From positions 62,001-126,000 of the forward strand of contig NZ_SDPU01000032.1 of the NCBI RefSeq assembly GCF_004168035.1: a stretch of 64,000 nucleotides of DNA, in the 5' to 3' direction. The notes beneath the pieces are model-generated. The model was not told the origin of the DNA and ran no database searches. It saw only the letters and a program-made list of their open reading frames with translations. Made by a program: the position numbers and the translations under genes. Numbering within the stretch: position 1 is the first letter of the stretch; the number at the start of each line of letters is the position of its first letter. Below, piece by piece: positions 14,907-23,255 of the stretch. This DNA comes from Nocardioides iriomotensis (GTDB taxonomy: Bacteria > Actinomycetota > Actinomycetes > Propionibacteriales > Nocardioidaceae).

Positions 14907-16358
14907 TCAGTCCCGGGACCCGTACGACGCGGGCAGGATGTTGTTGTTCCGGCGGAAGAAGTTGTCCGGGTCGTAGTGCGCCTTGATCTCCTCGAGCCGC
15001 TGCAGGTTGGCCTTGTCGAAGGCGCTCTCGACGCCCACCGTGACCGCCTCGTCGGCGACGCCCGTGAAGTTCAGGTACAGCGAGCCCGTGCCGCGCTCGT
15101 GCACCTCGGCCCACGCGCCGCGCACCCAGGCGATCACCTTGTCGTCGTCGCGCGGGTCGTCCCAGTTGCCGTCCATCGACACCATCCAGTTGGCGGACCG
15201 CTCGCTGTAGGCGGTCTCCTCCACTCCGACGCGGTTGATCGCGCCGCCCATGAGGAAGGTGACCACGAACGTCCGCTTGCTCGGCCGGCTGCGGGCCTTC
15301 GTCACGAGGATGTCGATGATCTCGTCCGTCAGCTCCTCGACGTACGTCGCCTTCCAGTAGCTGCGCAGCGTCCCGCGCCGGAAGAACTCGTCGAAGGCGC
15401 TCTGGACCCCGCTGAACGGCAGCGGACCCGAGATGTCCACGAGCGGGGTGCCGATGTCGCGCAGCGGCTGCAGGACCCGCATGCCTTCGTCCGGATCACC
15501 GGAGTAGACGGCGCCGGTGACGACGAACGGCGTGTCGTGGATCTCCGGTGGCGTGTGCTCGCTCGGCGGCAGCGTCGTGCACCCGATGAGTGCCGACACC
15601 TCGTCGGGCGCCGTCGCGGCCCAGTCGCGGAACCGTCGATAGACGTTCTCGGCGTCCTCGACGGGATGGAACACCCCGGCGAAGGCCACCGTCGGGCCCA
15701 CGGGGTGGCAGCGGAAGGTGAACGACGTGACCACGCCGAAGTTGCCGCCGCCGCCGCGGAGGGCCCAGAACAGGTCGGGGTTCGTGTCCGCCGAGGCCGT
15801 GCGTACCTGCCCGTCGGCGCACACGACCTGGGCCGCGAGCAGGTTGTCGACCGCCATCCCGTGCTTGCGGCGGACCCAGCCCTCGCCGCCCCCGAGGGAG
15901 AGACCGGCGACGCCGGTGTCGGAGACGATCCCGGACGGAGCGACCAGGCCGAACGCCTGGGTCTCGTGGTCCAGATCGCCGATGAGCGCACCACCCTGGA
16001 CGCGGACGGTGCGGGCCTCCGGGTCGACGTCGACCCCGTTCATCCGGGCGAGGTCGAGGAGCAGGCCACCGTCGACGCTCGACAGCCCGGCGATCGAGTG
16101 CCCGCCGCCCCGGACCGCGACGAGCAGCTGGTGCTCCCTGGCGAAGTTGATCGCGCTGACCACGTCGGCGGTGCCGGTGGGCCGGACCACCAGGGCCGGC
16201 TTCCCCGGGTGCATCGCGTTGTACGGCGGTCGGAGCCGGAGGTACTCCGCGTCCCCGGGGGTCAGCACGTCACCCCGGACCGCGGCGCGCAGCTCGTCGA
16301 GGCTCTCGTCGCTGATCTCCACCTCGGTGTTCGTCAGGGTCGCCATGGTCACGGTCAT
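14907..16358 (-). CDS. FAD-dependent oxidoreductase, PCMH/BBE type
   Basis: The 483-residue protein has the PCMH FAD-binding domain with RGGGHSIAG, where the His is the usual covalent FAD site, and VSDTGVAGLSLGGGEGWVRRKHGMAVDNL. The C-terminal BBE region ends LYLNFTGVADEA...YDPDNFFRRNNNI. Family members (6-hydroxynicotine oxidase, berberine-bridge-like) oxidise alcohols, amines or sugars with oxygen. No secretion signal is seen, so it is cytoplasmic. The cysteine that would give a second FAD bond in bicovalent relatives is not seen in the AGLSLGGGEG block. ATG 16358 is preceded by GGAG with 6 nt spacing. Confidence 0.9.
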   Translation of the reverse strand: MTVTMATLTNTEVEISDESLDELRAAVRGDVLTPGDAEYLRLRPPYNAMHPGKPALVVRPTGTADVVSAINFAREHQLLVAVRGGGHSIAGLSSVDGGLLLDLARMNGVDVDPEARTVRVQGGALIGDLDHETQAFGLVAPSGIVSDTGVAGLSLGGGEGWVRRKHGMAVDNLLAAQVVCADGQVRTASADTNPDLFWALRGGGGNFGVVTSFTFRCHPVGPTVAFAGVFHPVEDAENVYRRFRDWAATAPDEVSALIGCTTLPPSEHTPPEIHDTPFVVTGAVYSGDPDEGMRVLQPLRDIGTPLVDISGPLPFSGVQSAFDEFFRRGTLRSYWKATYVEELTDEIIDILVTKARSRPSKRTFVVTFLMGGAINRVGVEETAYSERSANWMVSMDGNWDDPRDDDKVIAWVRGAWAEVHERGTGSLYLNFTGVADEAVTVGVESAFDKANLQRLEEIKAHYDPDNFFRRNNNILPASYGSRD

Positions 16359-16486
16359 CGCAGGCTCCTTCTCCGCGCAGGGGTGGACCGGCCAATTAAC
16401 GACACTAGGCAGGCGCGTCGCGGCAAGGAATGGCCTGGCTGGGCGGTTCGCGCCGCCCAGACGGCCCGGCGCCCGGGGCGGATCTG

Positions 16487-16870
16487 TCAGCCCGCGGGCG
16501 TGAACAGCTCGACGAGGTTGCCCGCCGGGTCGGCGAGCAGGATCTGCCGTCCGCCCGGCCCCTCGACGAGGTCGCTGCGGAAGGACAGCCCCGCGTCGCG
16601 GTGGTGCTCGATCTCGGCGTCGAGGTCGTCGACGACGAGGTGGATCCGGTTCCGGCCGGCCGTCGCGGCGTCCGGAGGGGTCGCGCGGGCGCCGGAGCTG
16701 GCCGGCCCGGACAGCAGCAACCGCAACGAGCCACGCCTGACGTCGGCGAACGCGGGCAGGTGCTCGCTGTGCAGGGTGAAGCCGAGGTGGCCGGTGTAGA
16801 AGTCGATGGCGGCCTGCACGTCGTCCACGATGTAGCGGACGCTGACGACGTCGTCGTCCATGTCGGTCAT
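16487..16870 (-). CDS. VOC family (glyoxalase-like) protein
   Basis: The 127-residue single-domain protein has the two beta-alpha-beta-beta-beta halves of the VOC fold: VSVRYIVDDVQAAIDFYTGHLGFTL and NRIHLVVDDLDAEIEHHRDAG with ILLADPAGNLVELF at the end. Family members bind a divalent metal and act on varied small molecules or bind antibiotics. It starts 6 nt after the SRPBCC gene and probably belongs to the same transcript. The target is unknown. Confidence 0.85.
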   Translation of the reverse strand: MTDMDDDVVSVRYIVDDVQAAIDFYTGHLGFTLHSEHLPAFADVRRGSLRLLLSGPASSGARATPPDAATAGRNRIHLVVDDLDAEIEHHRDAGLSFRSDLVEGPGGRQILLADPAGNLVELFTPAG

Positions 16871-16876
16871 GGCGTG

Positions 16877-17329
16877 TCAATCCCTTCGACCATCGGGTCG
16901 AGACTCGACGTACGTCTTGAGCCCTACCCAGTTGCGCCGTTCCCAACGCGGGCCGACCAGTGCCAGCACCGGCGACAGCACCCGCATCGGACCGACCAGG
17001 GACATGTCCCAGTCCCACCTCAGGCGCGTCCCGCCCTCGACCTCGTCGAAGTCCAGCGTGCCGTCGACCCGCAGGTACGACGACCGCACGACGTTGTGCA
17101 GCCGGTGCGGTCGGTCGTACTCCACGATCTCCAGGGTCATCTCGCCCCGGGCACCCATCCCCTTGGGCTGCGCGACGAACCGCGCGCCGGCCTCGACCGG
17201 CCCCGCGCTCACCTTCTCGGCGCGGGCGATCCGTGGGTTGTAGCGCGGTTCGTTCCGCTCGTCCGCGACGAGGTCGAAGACCGCCTCGACCGGAGCGGCG
17301 ATCACGACCTCGCCGGCGATGCGCGTCAT
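16877..17329 (-). CDS. SRPBCC family protein
   Basis: The 150-residue protein starts with IAGEVVIAAPVEAVFDLVADERNEPRYNP and contains GTLDFDEVEGGTRLRWDWDMSL, both typical of the START/Bet v1-like SRPBCC fold with a hydrophobic ligand cavity. The C-terminal helix around RRNWVGLKTYVESR is also typical. It may bind or process a hydrophobic metabolite. It lies between the secreted PKD gene (9 nt upstream) and the VOC gene (6 nt downstream) in a likely three-gene operon. Confidence 0.85.
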   Translation of the reverse strand: MTRIAGEVVIAAPVEAVFDLVADERNEPRYNPRIARAEKVSAGPVEAGARFVAQPKGMGARGEMTLEIVEYDRPHRLHNVVRSSYLRVDGTLDFDEVEGGTRLRWDWDMSLVGPMRVLSPVLALVGPRWERRNWVGLKTYVESRPDGRRD

Positions 17330-17338
17330 CGTCCCCGG

Positions 17339-18988
17339 CTAGTTGAGGGACAGCGCCACGTCGTCGGCGTAGTACGACGTCCCAGGGGCGGCGCTGTAGA
17401 CGGCGGTGGCCAGCTCGAGGGACGAGCCGGGCGCCGTCGGCACGAGCGTGGCGCTCACCTGCTGCCACGAGGTCGAGAGGGTCACGCCCACGACCTTCTC
17501 GGAGAGCTTGGTGCTGCCGCTGTACTCACGCAGCCGGAGGTACAGCTTGGCGCCCGGGGCGTCGGCCCGCACCCAGACGCTCCCGGAGTAGGTGCCGGCC
17601 GCGGTCGAGGCGACGACGTTCGGGTTGTCGTTCAGCGTCTCGGTGACGGTCGTGGTGCCGGTGTTCGTGAGGCGTGCGGCCCAGGAGCCGGAGTGACCGC
17701 CGGCGACGCGCTCCAGCGCGACCGCCGCGGCGTTGTTGGTGTCCCAGCCGGCCAGGTTCGTCTCGAAGCCGGGATTGGGCACGAGGTTCTGACCCGAAGG
17801 CGGCGGCGTGACGGAGCCGACGGTGATCTGGCGGGTCGCGCTGGTGGACCCTCCGGCGTTCGACGCGGTGAGCCTGACGTTGTACGTGCCGGGGTCGGTG
17901 AAGGTGTGGGTCGGGTTCTGCGCGGTGGAGGACTGCCCGTCACCGAAGGACCAGCTCCAGGCCGTCGGCGACCCCGTCGAGGTGTCGGTGAACGAGACGG
18001 CCAGCGGTGCCTGACCGGAGGTCGGGTTGGCCGTGAACGACGCGATCGGTGCGGGCCCCGGCGAGGCGCCGCCGGAGACGTTGAACACGAAGACGGCGTG
18101 GCTCTTCGGGTCGCCGGCTGCCCGGTGGTCGTAGCCGTCGGAGACGTAGAACCGGTCGTTGATGAGCGCGGCCGCCCGCGCGTCGAGCATGCCGAACTTC
18201 GTCAGGTCGAACGTCCAGCCCGGCACCAGCGTCTTGGTCGCCCAGTCGACGCGGCTGAGCTGCGCGGGGCTGCGGGCGACGAAGAGGTCCGAGCCGTCCG
18301 CGGAGAAGTCGAACCCCTGGATGCCGGTGAGCCCCGACACCTGGAACGTGGAACCCACGGCGTTGGTGGCGTAGTTGTAGGTGCGGATGGTCTTGCTGAT
18401 GCCGACGTAGAGCTTGTGGTCGGCGGGGTTCCAGTCCGCGGCGGTGAAGTCGCTCCCGGTCGGCAAGGGCTGGTAGGAGTCCAGCTGCAGCGACCCGTTG
18501 CGACGCGTGAGCCGGAACACCGTCGGCAGCACGGTGGACGTGCAGCAGGAGCCACTGAACGCGTAGAGCGTGTCCGTCGCCCGGTCGTACGCCAGGCTCT
18601 CGAGGTCGCGGTTGCGGTCCGTGCCCGCCGTCGCGGTCCCGGAGAAGATCGTGGTCGCCGCGAGCTGGCTCCGCGTGATCGTGCGCTTGAGGGCACCGGT
18701 GTCCGGGTTGACCTCGTAGATCATGCGACCGTCGTCGTCGACGAGCCAGAGCGAGTTGTCGCGGGCGACGTACGCCGAACCCTCGTCGTCTTTCACCGAC
18801 ACCGCCGAGCCCACGAACGGGGTCGTGACCAGGAGGTGGTCCAGGCTCAGCTCCGGAGTCGACGTCACCGGCAGCGCGGCCAGCGCGTCGGACGCGAGTC
18901 CGGCGCCGGCAGCGAGCACGAGTGCGACGAGCACCCCGAGCGTCAGCAGGCGGCGCAGGGGCTGGCGGGACAGGACGAACGACGACAT
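17339..18988 (-). CDS. Secreted PKD-domain protein with beta-propeller-like N-terminal part
   Basis: The 549-residue protein has a signal peptide (RRLLTLGVLVALVLAAGAG, cleavage near ALA). Residues 35-300 are rich in propeller-like repeats (DNSLWLVDDDGRMIYEVNPDTG, YDRATDTLYAF, WNPADHKLYVG, FSADGSDLFVA). A PKD domain follows with FTANPTSGQAPLAVSFTDTS and WSFGDGQSSTAQNPTHTF, then a C-terminal carbohydrate-binding-like domain beginning NLVPNPGFETNLAGW. It is probably an extracellular adhesion or polymer-binding protein. No catalytic motif is visible. ATG 18988 has GGAG 7 nt upstream. Confidence 0.82.
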   Translation of the reverse strand: MSSFVLSRQPLRRLLTLGVLVALVLAAGAGLASDALAALPVTSTPELSLDHLLVTTPFVGSAVSVKDDEGSAYVARDNSLWLVDDDGRMIYEVNPDTGALKRTITRSQLAATTIFSGTATAGTDRNRDLESLAYDRATDTLYAFSGSCCTSTVLPTVFRLTRRNGSLQLDSYQPLPTGSDFTAADWNPADHKLYVGISKTIRTYNYATNAVGSTFQVSGLTGIQGFDFSADGSDLFVARSPAQLSRVDWATKTLVPGWTFDLTKFGMLDARAAALINDRFYVSDGYDHRAAGDPKSHAVFVFNVSGGASPGPAPIASFTANPTSGQAPLAVSFTDTSTGSPTAWSWSFGDGQSSTAQNPTHTFTDPGTYNVRLTASNAGGSTSATRQITVGSVTPPPSGQNLVPNPGFETNLAGWDTNNAAAVALERVAGGHSGSWAARLTNTGTTTVTETLNDNPNVVASTAAGTYSGSVWVRADAPGAKLYLRLREYSGSTKLSEKVVGVTLSTSWQQVSATLVPTAPGSSLELATAVYSAAPGTSYYADDVALSLN

Positions 18989-19190
18989 GGACGGCTCCCG
19001 ATGTGCAGGCAGGGCCCTCGTTGGGCCGCTCACCAGTGAAGGTCCGGCGTCGCTGGGCTGCCTCGTCCCTTGTGCTGAGGTCGCGTACGTCGCTTTCTGG
19101 CCGATCCGTCCGGTGTACGGGCTATTGACGACGCACGTGGTGCCCAGGTCGCGACGGCCGAAAAAGCAGGCGTGCCGTCCTCGGCGGGGG

Positions 19191-19438
19191 TCATCCGCTC
19201 AGCTTGTCCCCGATGACGGCGTCGAGCCGGCCGGCGAGTCCGGCGAGGGCCGCTCCAGGTCGTCGGCGACGACGAGGTCGTCCAGCACCTCGGGCCGGAA
19301 GCCGCCCGCGCCGTACACCAGGCCGATGCCTCGCTCGGCGAGTCCGCGGCCGACGTCGTAGGAGCGGCGCGCCACCTCCGGGTCGACGCCGGGACTGGAG
19401 CCGCAGAACACGGCGACACGTCGGATGGCACGGCTCAC
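19191..19438 (-). pseudogene. LOG-family (Rossmann nucleotide-binding) pseudogene
   Basis: GTG 19438 opens a frame whose first 40 residues (AIRRVAVFCGSSPGVDPEVARRS then LAERGIGLVYGAGG) match the N-terminus of LOG/TIGR00730 proteins, the cytokinin-type nucleoside-5'-monophosphate phosphoribohydrolases. The frame then jumps directly to FRPEVLDDLVVADDLE, a C-terminal family segment, so roughly 100 residues including the PGGxGTxxE active-site motif are missing. After DDLE a single-base deletion shifts the frame; the ancestral end, ending in LAGRLDAVIGDKLSG, is still readable in the next frame to the stop at 19191. The gene is dead by both criteria. Confidence 0.75.
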
Positions 19439-19545
19439 GGGGCCGAGTCCAGGAACGGGGCAGGGCCGGCGACCCCGGGCCTCGCGCAGGTCTCGACAGC
19501 CGCGGTCGTGCGCGCTGTGCTGGTCCCGAGGGAAAGGGGTGGACC

Positions 19546-19761
19546 ATGAGCGACACCACCGGCAGGTACCTGAGCCCCGGCGTCTACGTCGAGGAGGTCT
19601 CCAGCGGGTCGAGGCCGATCGAGGGGGTCGGGACCGCCGTGGCCGCGTTCGTCGGCCTGGCGGAGGCGGGGCCCGTCGTCCTGGTGCTCCGGACGGTCGC
19701 GCTCGCCGGGCTCGCGGTCCTGGTCGTGACCGTGCTCCGCCGCCGGCGCTCGTCGCACTGA
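19546..19761 (+). CDS. Truncated contractile-tail sheath N-terminus fused to a membrane helix
   Basis: The 71-residue ORF begins MSDTTGRYLSPGVYVEEVSS and continues GSRPIEGVGTAVAAFVGLAEAGP, a near-consensus N-terminus of phage/eCIS tail sheath proteins. After residue 44 it diverges into a hydrophobic helix (VVLVLRTVALAGLAVLVVTVL) closed by RRRRSSH. A normal sheath is several hundred residues, and no other tail gene is present nearby. The upstream GAGGGAAAGG ribosome site is well kept. It is either a deletion remnant that picked up a membrane-protein tail, or a small membrane-anchored protein that keeps the sheath linker arm. Confidence 0.6.
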   Translation: MSDTTGRYLSPGVYVEEVSSGSRPIEGVGTAVAAFVGLAEAGPVVLVLRTVALAGLAVLVVTVLRRRRSSH

Positions 19762-19787
19762 ACGCGCAGGCGCCGCGCCGCCCGGGC

Positions 19788-20006
19788 TCAGCGCCTGGCC
19801 AGCAAGGCGACGCCCCGGGACGCGCCACCGGCGGCCGGGCTGACGCCGTCGGCAGACCAGTCCCAGCGGTCTCGGCCGCCATCACGGCGACGGCCCGACC
19901 AGACCTGCCGTACGCCGACCCACGGGTGGCGTCGCGTCGCGCCTGAGGCCGGTTGCGGGCGCCTACGGTTGAGGTGCAGGGCATGGCTGTGGAGCGCGTA
20001 GTTCAT
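19788..20006 (-). CDS. Possible 72-residue ORF behind the GlxA-type gene (doubtful)
   Basis: ATG 20006 overlaps the stop of the AraC/GlxA gene as ATGA and the frame runs 72 codons. The product is Arg-rich and low-complexity, with WVGVRQVWSGRRRDGGRDRWDW in the middle. No family is recognised. The coupling-like overlap is the only support. The rest of 19762-20002 shows nothing else. Confidence 0.25.
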   Translation of the reverse strand: MNYALHSHALHLNRRRPQPASGATRRHPWVGVRQVWSGRRRDGGRDRWDWSADGVSPAAGGASRGVALLARR

Positions 20007-21022
20007 GAGCTGATCCGTTCGAGATGGGCCGGCTGCGCGGGTCGTGACGCTTCTGACGCGGCGTGCCGGGCGATGGAGGTCGTGGTGCGGAATCGGTCTC
20101 GGTACTCCGAGGGCGCGATGCCGACCAGCCTGTGGAAGGTGCGGCGCAACGTCTCGGCGGTGCCGAAGCCGTAGCGCCGGGCGATGGTCTCCAGCGGGTC
20201 GTCGCGTTCCGCGAGGGCACGCTGCGCCGCCTCGACGCGCACCCGCTCGACGTACACCGCCGGGGTGAGACCTGTTTCCTGGGTGAAGCGCCGCTGCAGG
20301 TGTCGTGGGCTCAGCCCGGCGAGCGACGCCAGGTCGTCGATCCCGTGCCCGACACCGGGGTCGAGGTGGATGGACTCGACGACGCGACGCATCACGTCGC
20401 TCTCGGGCTGGGTGGACCACAGGGGCACGCTGAACTGCGACTGGCTCCCCGGCCGGCGCAGGAACATCACCAGCTCCCGGGCGACGTCGAGCGCGGTCTG
20501 GGGTCCGAGATCCGCCTCGACGAGCGCCAGTGCCAGGTCCATGCCCGCTGTCACGCCGGCCGAGGTCCAGATTCGCCCGTCCTGGATGAAGATGGGGTCG
20601 CGGTCGACGATGACGGCCGGGTACTCCCGTGCCAACCGCTCCGCTTCCCTCCAGTGCGTGGTCGCGTGGCGACCGTCGAGCAGCCCGGCCTCGGCGAGGA
20701 TGAACGCGCCGGTGCAGACGGAGGCGACCCGGTCGGTCCTGCCGGCGGCGGTGGCCACCCAGTCGACGACGCTGCGGTCGTACCTCGCCTCGGGCACGTC
20801 CTCCCCGCCGACGACCAGCAGCGTGCCGCGCAGGCTCGGATCCAGGCTCGCCACCGAGCTGTCCGCCTGGATCGTCAGACCCGTGTCCGAGCGGATCGGA
20901 CCGGCCGTCGGGGCCACGACCGCGAGCTCGTACCCGGCCTCACCGAAGACCTCGAACGGGCCCGCCAGGTCCAGGGCGTCGAAGCCGTCGAAGATCACGA
21001 AGGTGACTGCGGGAGACGTCAT
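20003..21022 (-). CDS. GlxA-type regulator (DJ-1/PfpI domain + AraC HTH)
   Basis: The 339-residue protein has an N-terminal DJ-1/PfpI amidotransferase-like domain (VTFVIFDGFDALDLAGPFEVF, TLLVVGGEDV, and the nucleophile-elbow region ASVCTGAFILAEAGLLDGRHATTHW) and a C-terminal AraC domain with two helix-turn-helix units (IDDLASLAGLSPRHLQRRFTQETG and LETIARRYGFGTAETLRRTFHR). Members regulate amine, betaine or unknown metabolism genes. The Cys in SVCTGAF is kept, though most such domains act as sensors. The gene is divergent from the hemolysin III gene. Confidence 0.93.
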   Translation of the reverse strand: MTSPAVTFVIFDGFDALDLAGPFEVFGEAGYELAVVAPTAGPIRSDTGLTIQADSSVASLDPSLRGTLLVVGGEDVPEARYDRSVVDWVATAAGRTDRVASVCTGAFILAEAGLLDGRHATTHWREAERLAREYPAVIVDRDPIFIQDGRIWTSAGVTAGMDLALALVEADLGPQTALDVARELVMFLRRPGSQSQFSVPLWSTQPESDVMRRVVESIHLDPGVGHGIDDLASLAGLSPRHLQRRFTQETGLTPAVYVERVRVEAAQRALAERDDPLETIARRYGFGTAETLRRTFHRLVGIAPSEYRDRFRTTTSIARHAASEASRPAQPAHLERISS

Positions 21023-21230
21023 GCCTCCACCGTGCGCCCGGGGACTGCGTGTCGGCTACGACAACCGCCCCACAGATCGCGCCATCGACGACTGCTCTCG
21101 GCTCCGATGCCCTGTTTGTGCCCACCTCCGGCTGGTAACTCCCAGGAGGTCAACGACGACCAGGCGCTCCCGATCCAGGCGCCCCCACGTCGATCACCAC
21201 CGGGGGGCCGGACACAGGGAGGGCGACGCC

Positions 21231-21923
21231 TTGGCTCACATCACGACCTCGCACCCGTCGCGGATGCTGGAGCCGCGGCTGCTGGAGGACGCGATCCCGC
21301 GGCTGCGGGGGTCGCTCCACGCGATGGCCGCCCCCCTGTCGGTCCTGGCCGGGATCGTCCTGGTCGCGCTCTCCCCCACCCCGGCGATCCGGATCGGGTC
21401 GGCGATCTTCGCGGTCTCGGCCGTCGTCCTGTTCACGGCCTCGGCGACGTTGCACCGGGGCGGTTGGTCCGCACGCACCAACGCGATCCTGACGCGGCTC
21501 GACCACTCCAGCATCTTCCTGCTGATCGCCGGCAGCTACACGCCCTTCACCTTGCTGCTCCTCGACGGCGCCGCCCAGGCCACGCTGCTGTGGGTGGCGT
21601 GGGGAGGGGCCGCGGCCGGGATCGCCTTCCGGGTGCTGTGGAGCACCGCCCCGCGCTGGGTCTACACGCCGGTCTACATGGCCCTGGGCTGGGCCGCGGT
21701 CGTCTTCGCCGGGGACTTCGTCCGCAACGGCACACCGGGCGTCGTCCTGCTGCTCGCCGCGGGCGGGCTGCTCTACACGGTCGGCGCCGTGGTCTACGGC
21801 GTACGGCGACCGAACCCGTACCCCTCCTGGTTCGGGTTCCACGAGGTGTTCCACGCCCTCACCGTCGCTGCGTTCGCCGCGCACTACACGGGGATCTCGA
21901 TCGCCACCTACGCGCTGCGCTGA
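21231..21923 (+). CDS. Hemolysin III / PAQR family membrane protein
   Basis: The 230-residue protein has seven hydrophobic helices and the family motifs: a Ser/His pair in SATLHRGGW, DHSSIFLLIAGSYTPF, and the C-terminal FGFHEVFHALTVAAFAAHY with three histidines that coordinate zinc in PAQR receptors. The bacterial role is unsettled: membrane lipid homeostasis, or hydrolase activity as in ceramidase-like relatives. A GGGAGGG ribosome site at 21217-21223 with 7 nt spacing selects TTG 21231 as start, although the frame is open for 1 kb upstream (antisense to the regulator). Confidence 0.9.
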   Translation: MAHITTSHPSRMLEPRLLEDAIPRLRGSLHAMAAPLSVLAGIVLVALSPTPAIRIGSAIFAVSAVVLFTASATLHRGGWSARTNAILTRLDHSSIFLLIAGSYTPFTLLLLDGAAQATLLWVAWGGAAAGIAFRVLWSTAPRWVYTPVYMALGWAAVVFAGDFVRNGTPGVVLLLAAGGLLYTVGAVVYGVRRPNPYPSWFGFHEVFHALTVAAFAAHYTGISIATYALR

Positions 21924-21924
21924 C

Positions 21925-22293
21925 TCACCGGCCGGCCAGCTCCGTCATGTAGAGCGGGTTGCCGTCGGGGTCGGCGAAGAAGGCCAGCTTGAGCCGGGCG
22001 GCGTCGTCGACGACCGGTCCCTCGAGCGTCACACCGCGCTCCTCCAGCGTCGCGATCACCTGTTCGATCGGCTCGTCGACGGTGAACCCCACGGTCACCG
22101 CACCGACCGTGCCCGGCGTCGGACCGTGCGCGGTGGCGGGGTGCAGGCCCAGCTGGAGCCCGTCTCCGGCGTCGATGCTGGCCCAGTGGTCGCCCGCACG
22201 GAACAGCAGCCGCAGACCCAGGGTCTCGGTGTAGAACGTCACGGCCCGGTCCATGTCCGCGACATAGATGGTCGCGTTGCCACCCTTGAGCAC
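21925..22293 (-). CDS. VOC family (glyoxalase-like) protein
   Basis: The 122-residue product contains GGNATIYVADMDRAVTFYTETLGLRL and the closing KLAFFADPDGNPLYMTEL, both typical of VOC proteins. GTG 22293 is chosen because the conserved fold starts two residues later. A GGAGG motif lies about 11 nt upstream. A longer frame to 22329 exists but adds a non-conserved N-terminus. It is convergent with the hemolysin III gene, with stop codons 1 nt apart. Substrate unknown. Confidence 0.8.
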   Translation of the reverse strand: MLKGGNATIYVADMDRAVTFYTETLGLRLLFRAGDHWASIDAGDGLQLGLHPATAHGPTPGTVGAVTVGFTVDEPIEQVIATLEERGVTLEGPVVDDAARLKLAFFADPDGNPLYMTELAGR

Positions 22294-22370
22294 GGGCCCA
22301 TTGTCCTCCCGGTGTGACGTTCCGCCCACCGAGCCGCTCTAGATGGGTACGCCGAACGCCCGCGCAGACT

Positions 22371-22376
22371 TACAGT
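22371..22376 (+). promoter_or_regulatory. Putative -10 box (TACAGT), leaderless start
   Basis: TACAGT is followed by exactly 6 nt and then ATG 22383, with no ribosome site between. It would drive the two-gene MEDS operon. Confidence 0.5.
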
Positions 22377-22382
22377 GATTCC

Positions 22383-23255
22383 ATGATCCCGGGGTCGGAG
22401 CGCACGCCGGTGGACCTCGGCTCGCTCGAGCCGGGCACGCACCTGTGCGCGTTCCACCGCGACGAGAGCCAGCTGGCCCGGCTCGCGGAGACCTTTGTCG
22501 GGCACGGCCTGTCGGCCGGGGACCAGCTGCTGTACGTCGCGACCGACGAGCAGGCAGACGCGCTGCTGGGCGTACTGCCGGACCACGTGCACACCGCCGA
22601 CGCCGCCGATGCCCTCGCCACCGGCCAGCTTCTGGTCCGCACGTTCGCGGACGCGTACGGCACGCGGCGGCCCGACGACCTCGGCACCGTCGCCGACGGG
22701 TTCCGGGCCGCGGCCGAGCTGGCCCGCAAGGACGGCTTCCCGGCGCTCCGGGTCGCCGCCCAGATGGACGGGCTCGCCCCGCTCCTCGGGTCCGCCGAGG
22801 AGGTGCTCCGCTGGGAGCGGATGTCGACGGGGCTGCAGCACGACCTGGGGGTCACCTCGGTGTGCCTCTACGACGTCGACCGGCTCGACGAGGAGCACAT
22901 GACGTCGCTCGCCGGTGAGCACGACGGACTCTCTCCCGAGCGCGCGGAGACTCCGTTGGCCAGCTTCCTCGCGGTGGATGAGCCGTGGGGGCTGCGGATC
23001 AGTGGCGAGGTCGACCTCTCCAACCGGGACCTGCTCCATCGGGTGCTGGTGGCGCGGGCCGAGGTGATGCCACGGCTGCACCTCGACGTCCGGGGGCTGA
23101 CCTTCGCGGACATCGGCTGCCTCCTCCGGCTTCACGCCGTCGCGGACGACCTGCCCGACGACGGCTGGCTGCTGCTGGACGGCGGCCCGGCCATCCTGCG
23201 CCACGCCCTCGACGTCTGCGGGCTGGGGCACCCGCGGTTGCGGCTGGCGCCATGA
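22383..23255 (+). CDS. MEDS sensory domain + STAS domain protein
   Basis: The 290-residue protein has an N-terminal MEDS (DcmR-type sensory) domain, seen as LEPGTHLCAFHRDESQLARLAETFVGHGL, LLYVATDEQADALLG, and a WERMSTGLQHDLGVTSVCLYDVDRL block near residue 150. A C-terminal STAS domain follows (LRISGEVDLSNRDLLHRVL then LHLDVRGLTFADIGCLLRLHAV). STAS proteins act as anti-anti-sigma factors that are phosphorylated on Ser/Thr. Here the expected DSSG-type site reads ADIGC, so the phospho-acceptor seems missing. It overlaps the next gene by ATGA. That gene encodes the same sensory domain with a kinase-like domain, so the two probably partner. Confidence 0.85.
   Translation: MIPGSERTPVDLGSLEPGTHLCAFHRDESQLARLAETFVGHGLSAGDQLLYVATDEQADALLGVLPDHVHTADAADALATGQLLVRTFADAYGTRRPDDLGTVADGFRAAAELARKDGFPALRVAAQMDGLAPLLGSAEEVLRWERMSTGLQHDLGVTSVCLYDVDRLDEEHMTSLAGEHDGLSPERAETPLASFLAVDEPWGLRISGEVDLSNRDLLHRVLVARAEVMPRLHLDVRGLTFADIGCLLRLHAVADDLPDDGWLLLDGGPAILRHALDVCGLGHPRLRLAP

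Noticed and set aside
16358-17468. Very long minus-strand frame (853 codons) through the FAD, VOC and SRPBCC genes
   Set aside because: Only the part from ATG 16358 carries the FAD-oxidoreductase sequence. The rest is out of frame with the VOC and SRPBCC genes.
22314-22382. Upstream start for the MEDS-STAS protein
   Set aside because: The extra 23 residues are not conserved-looking and would overlap the -10 box at 22371. ATG 22383 fits better.
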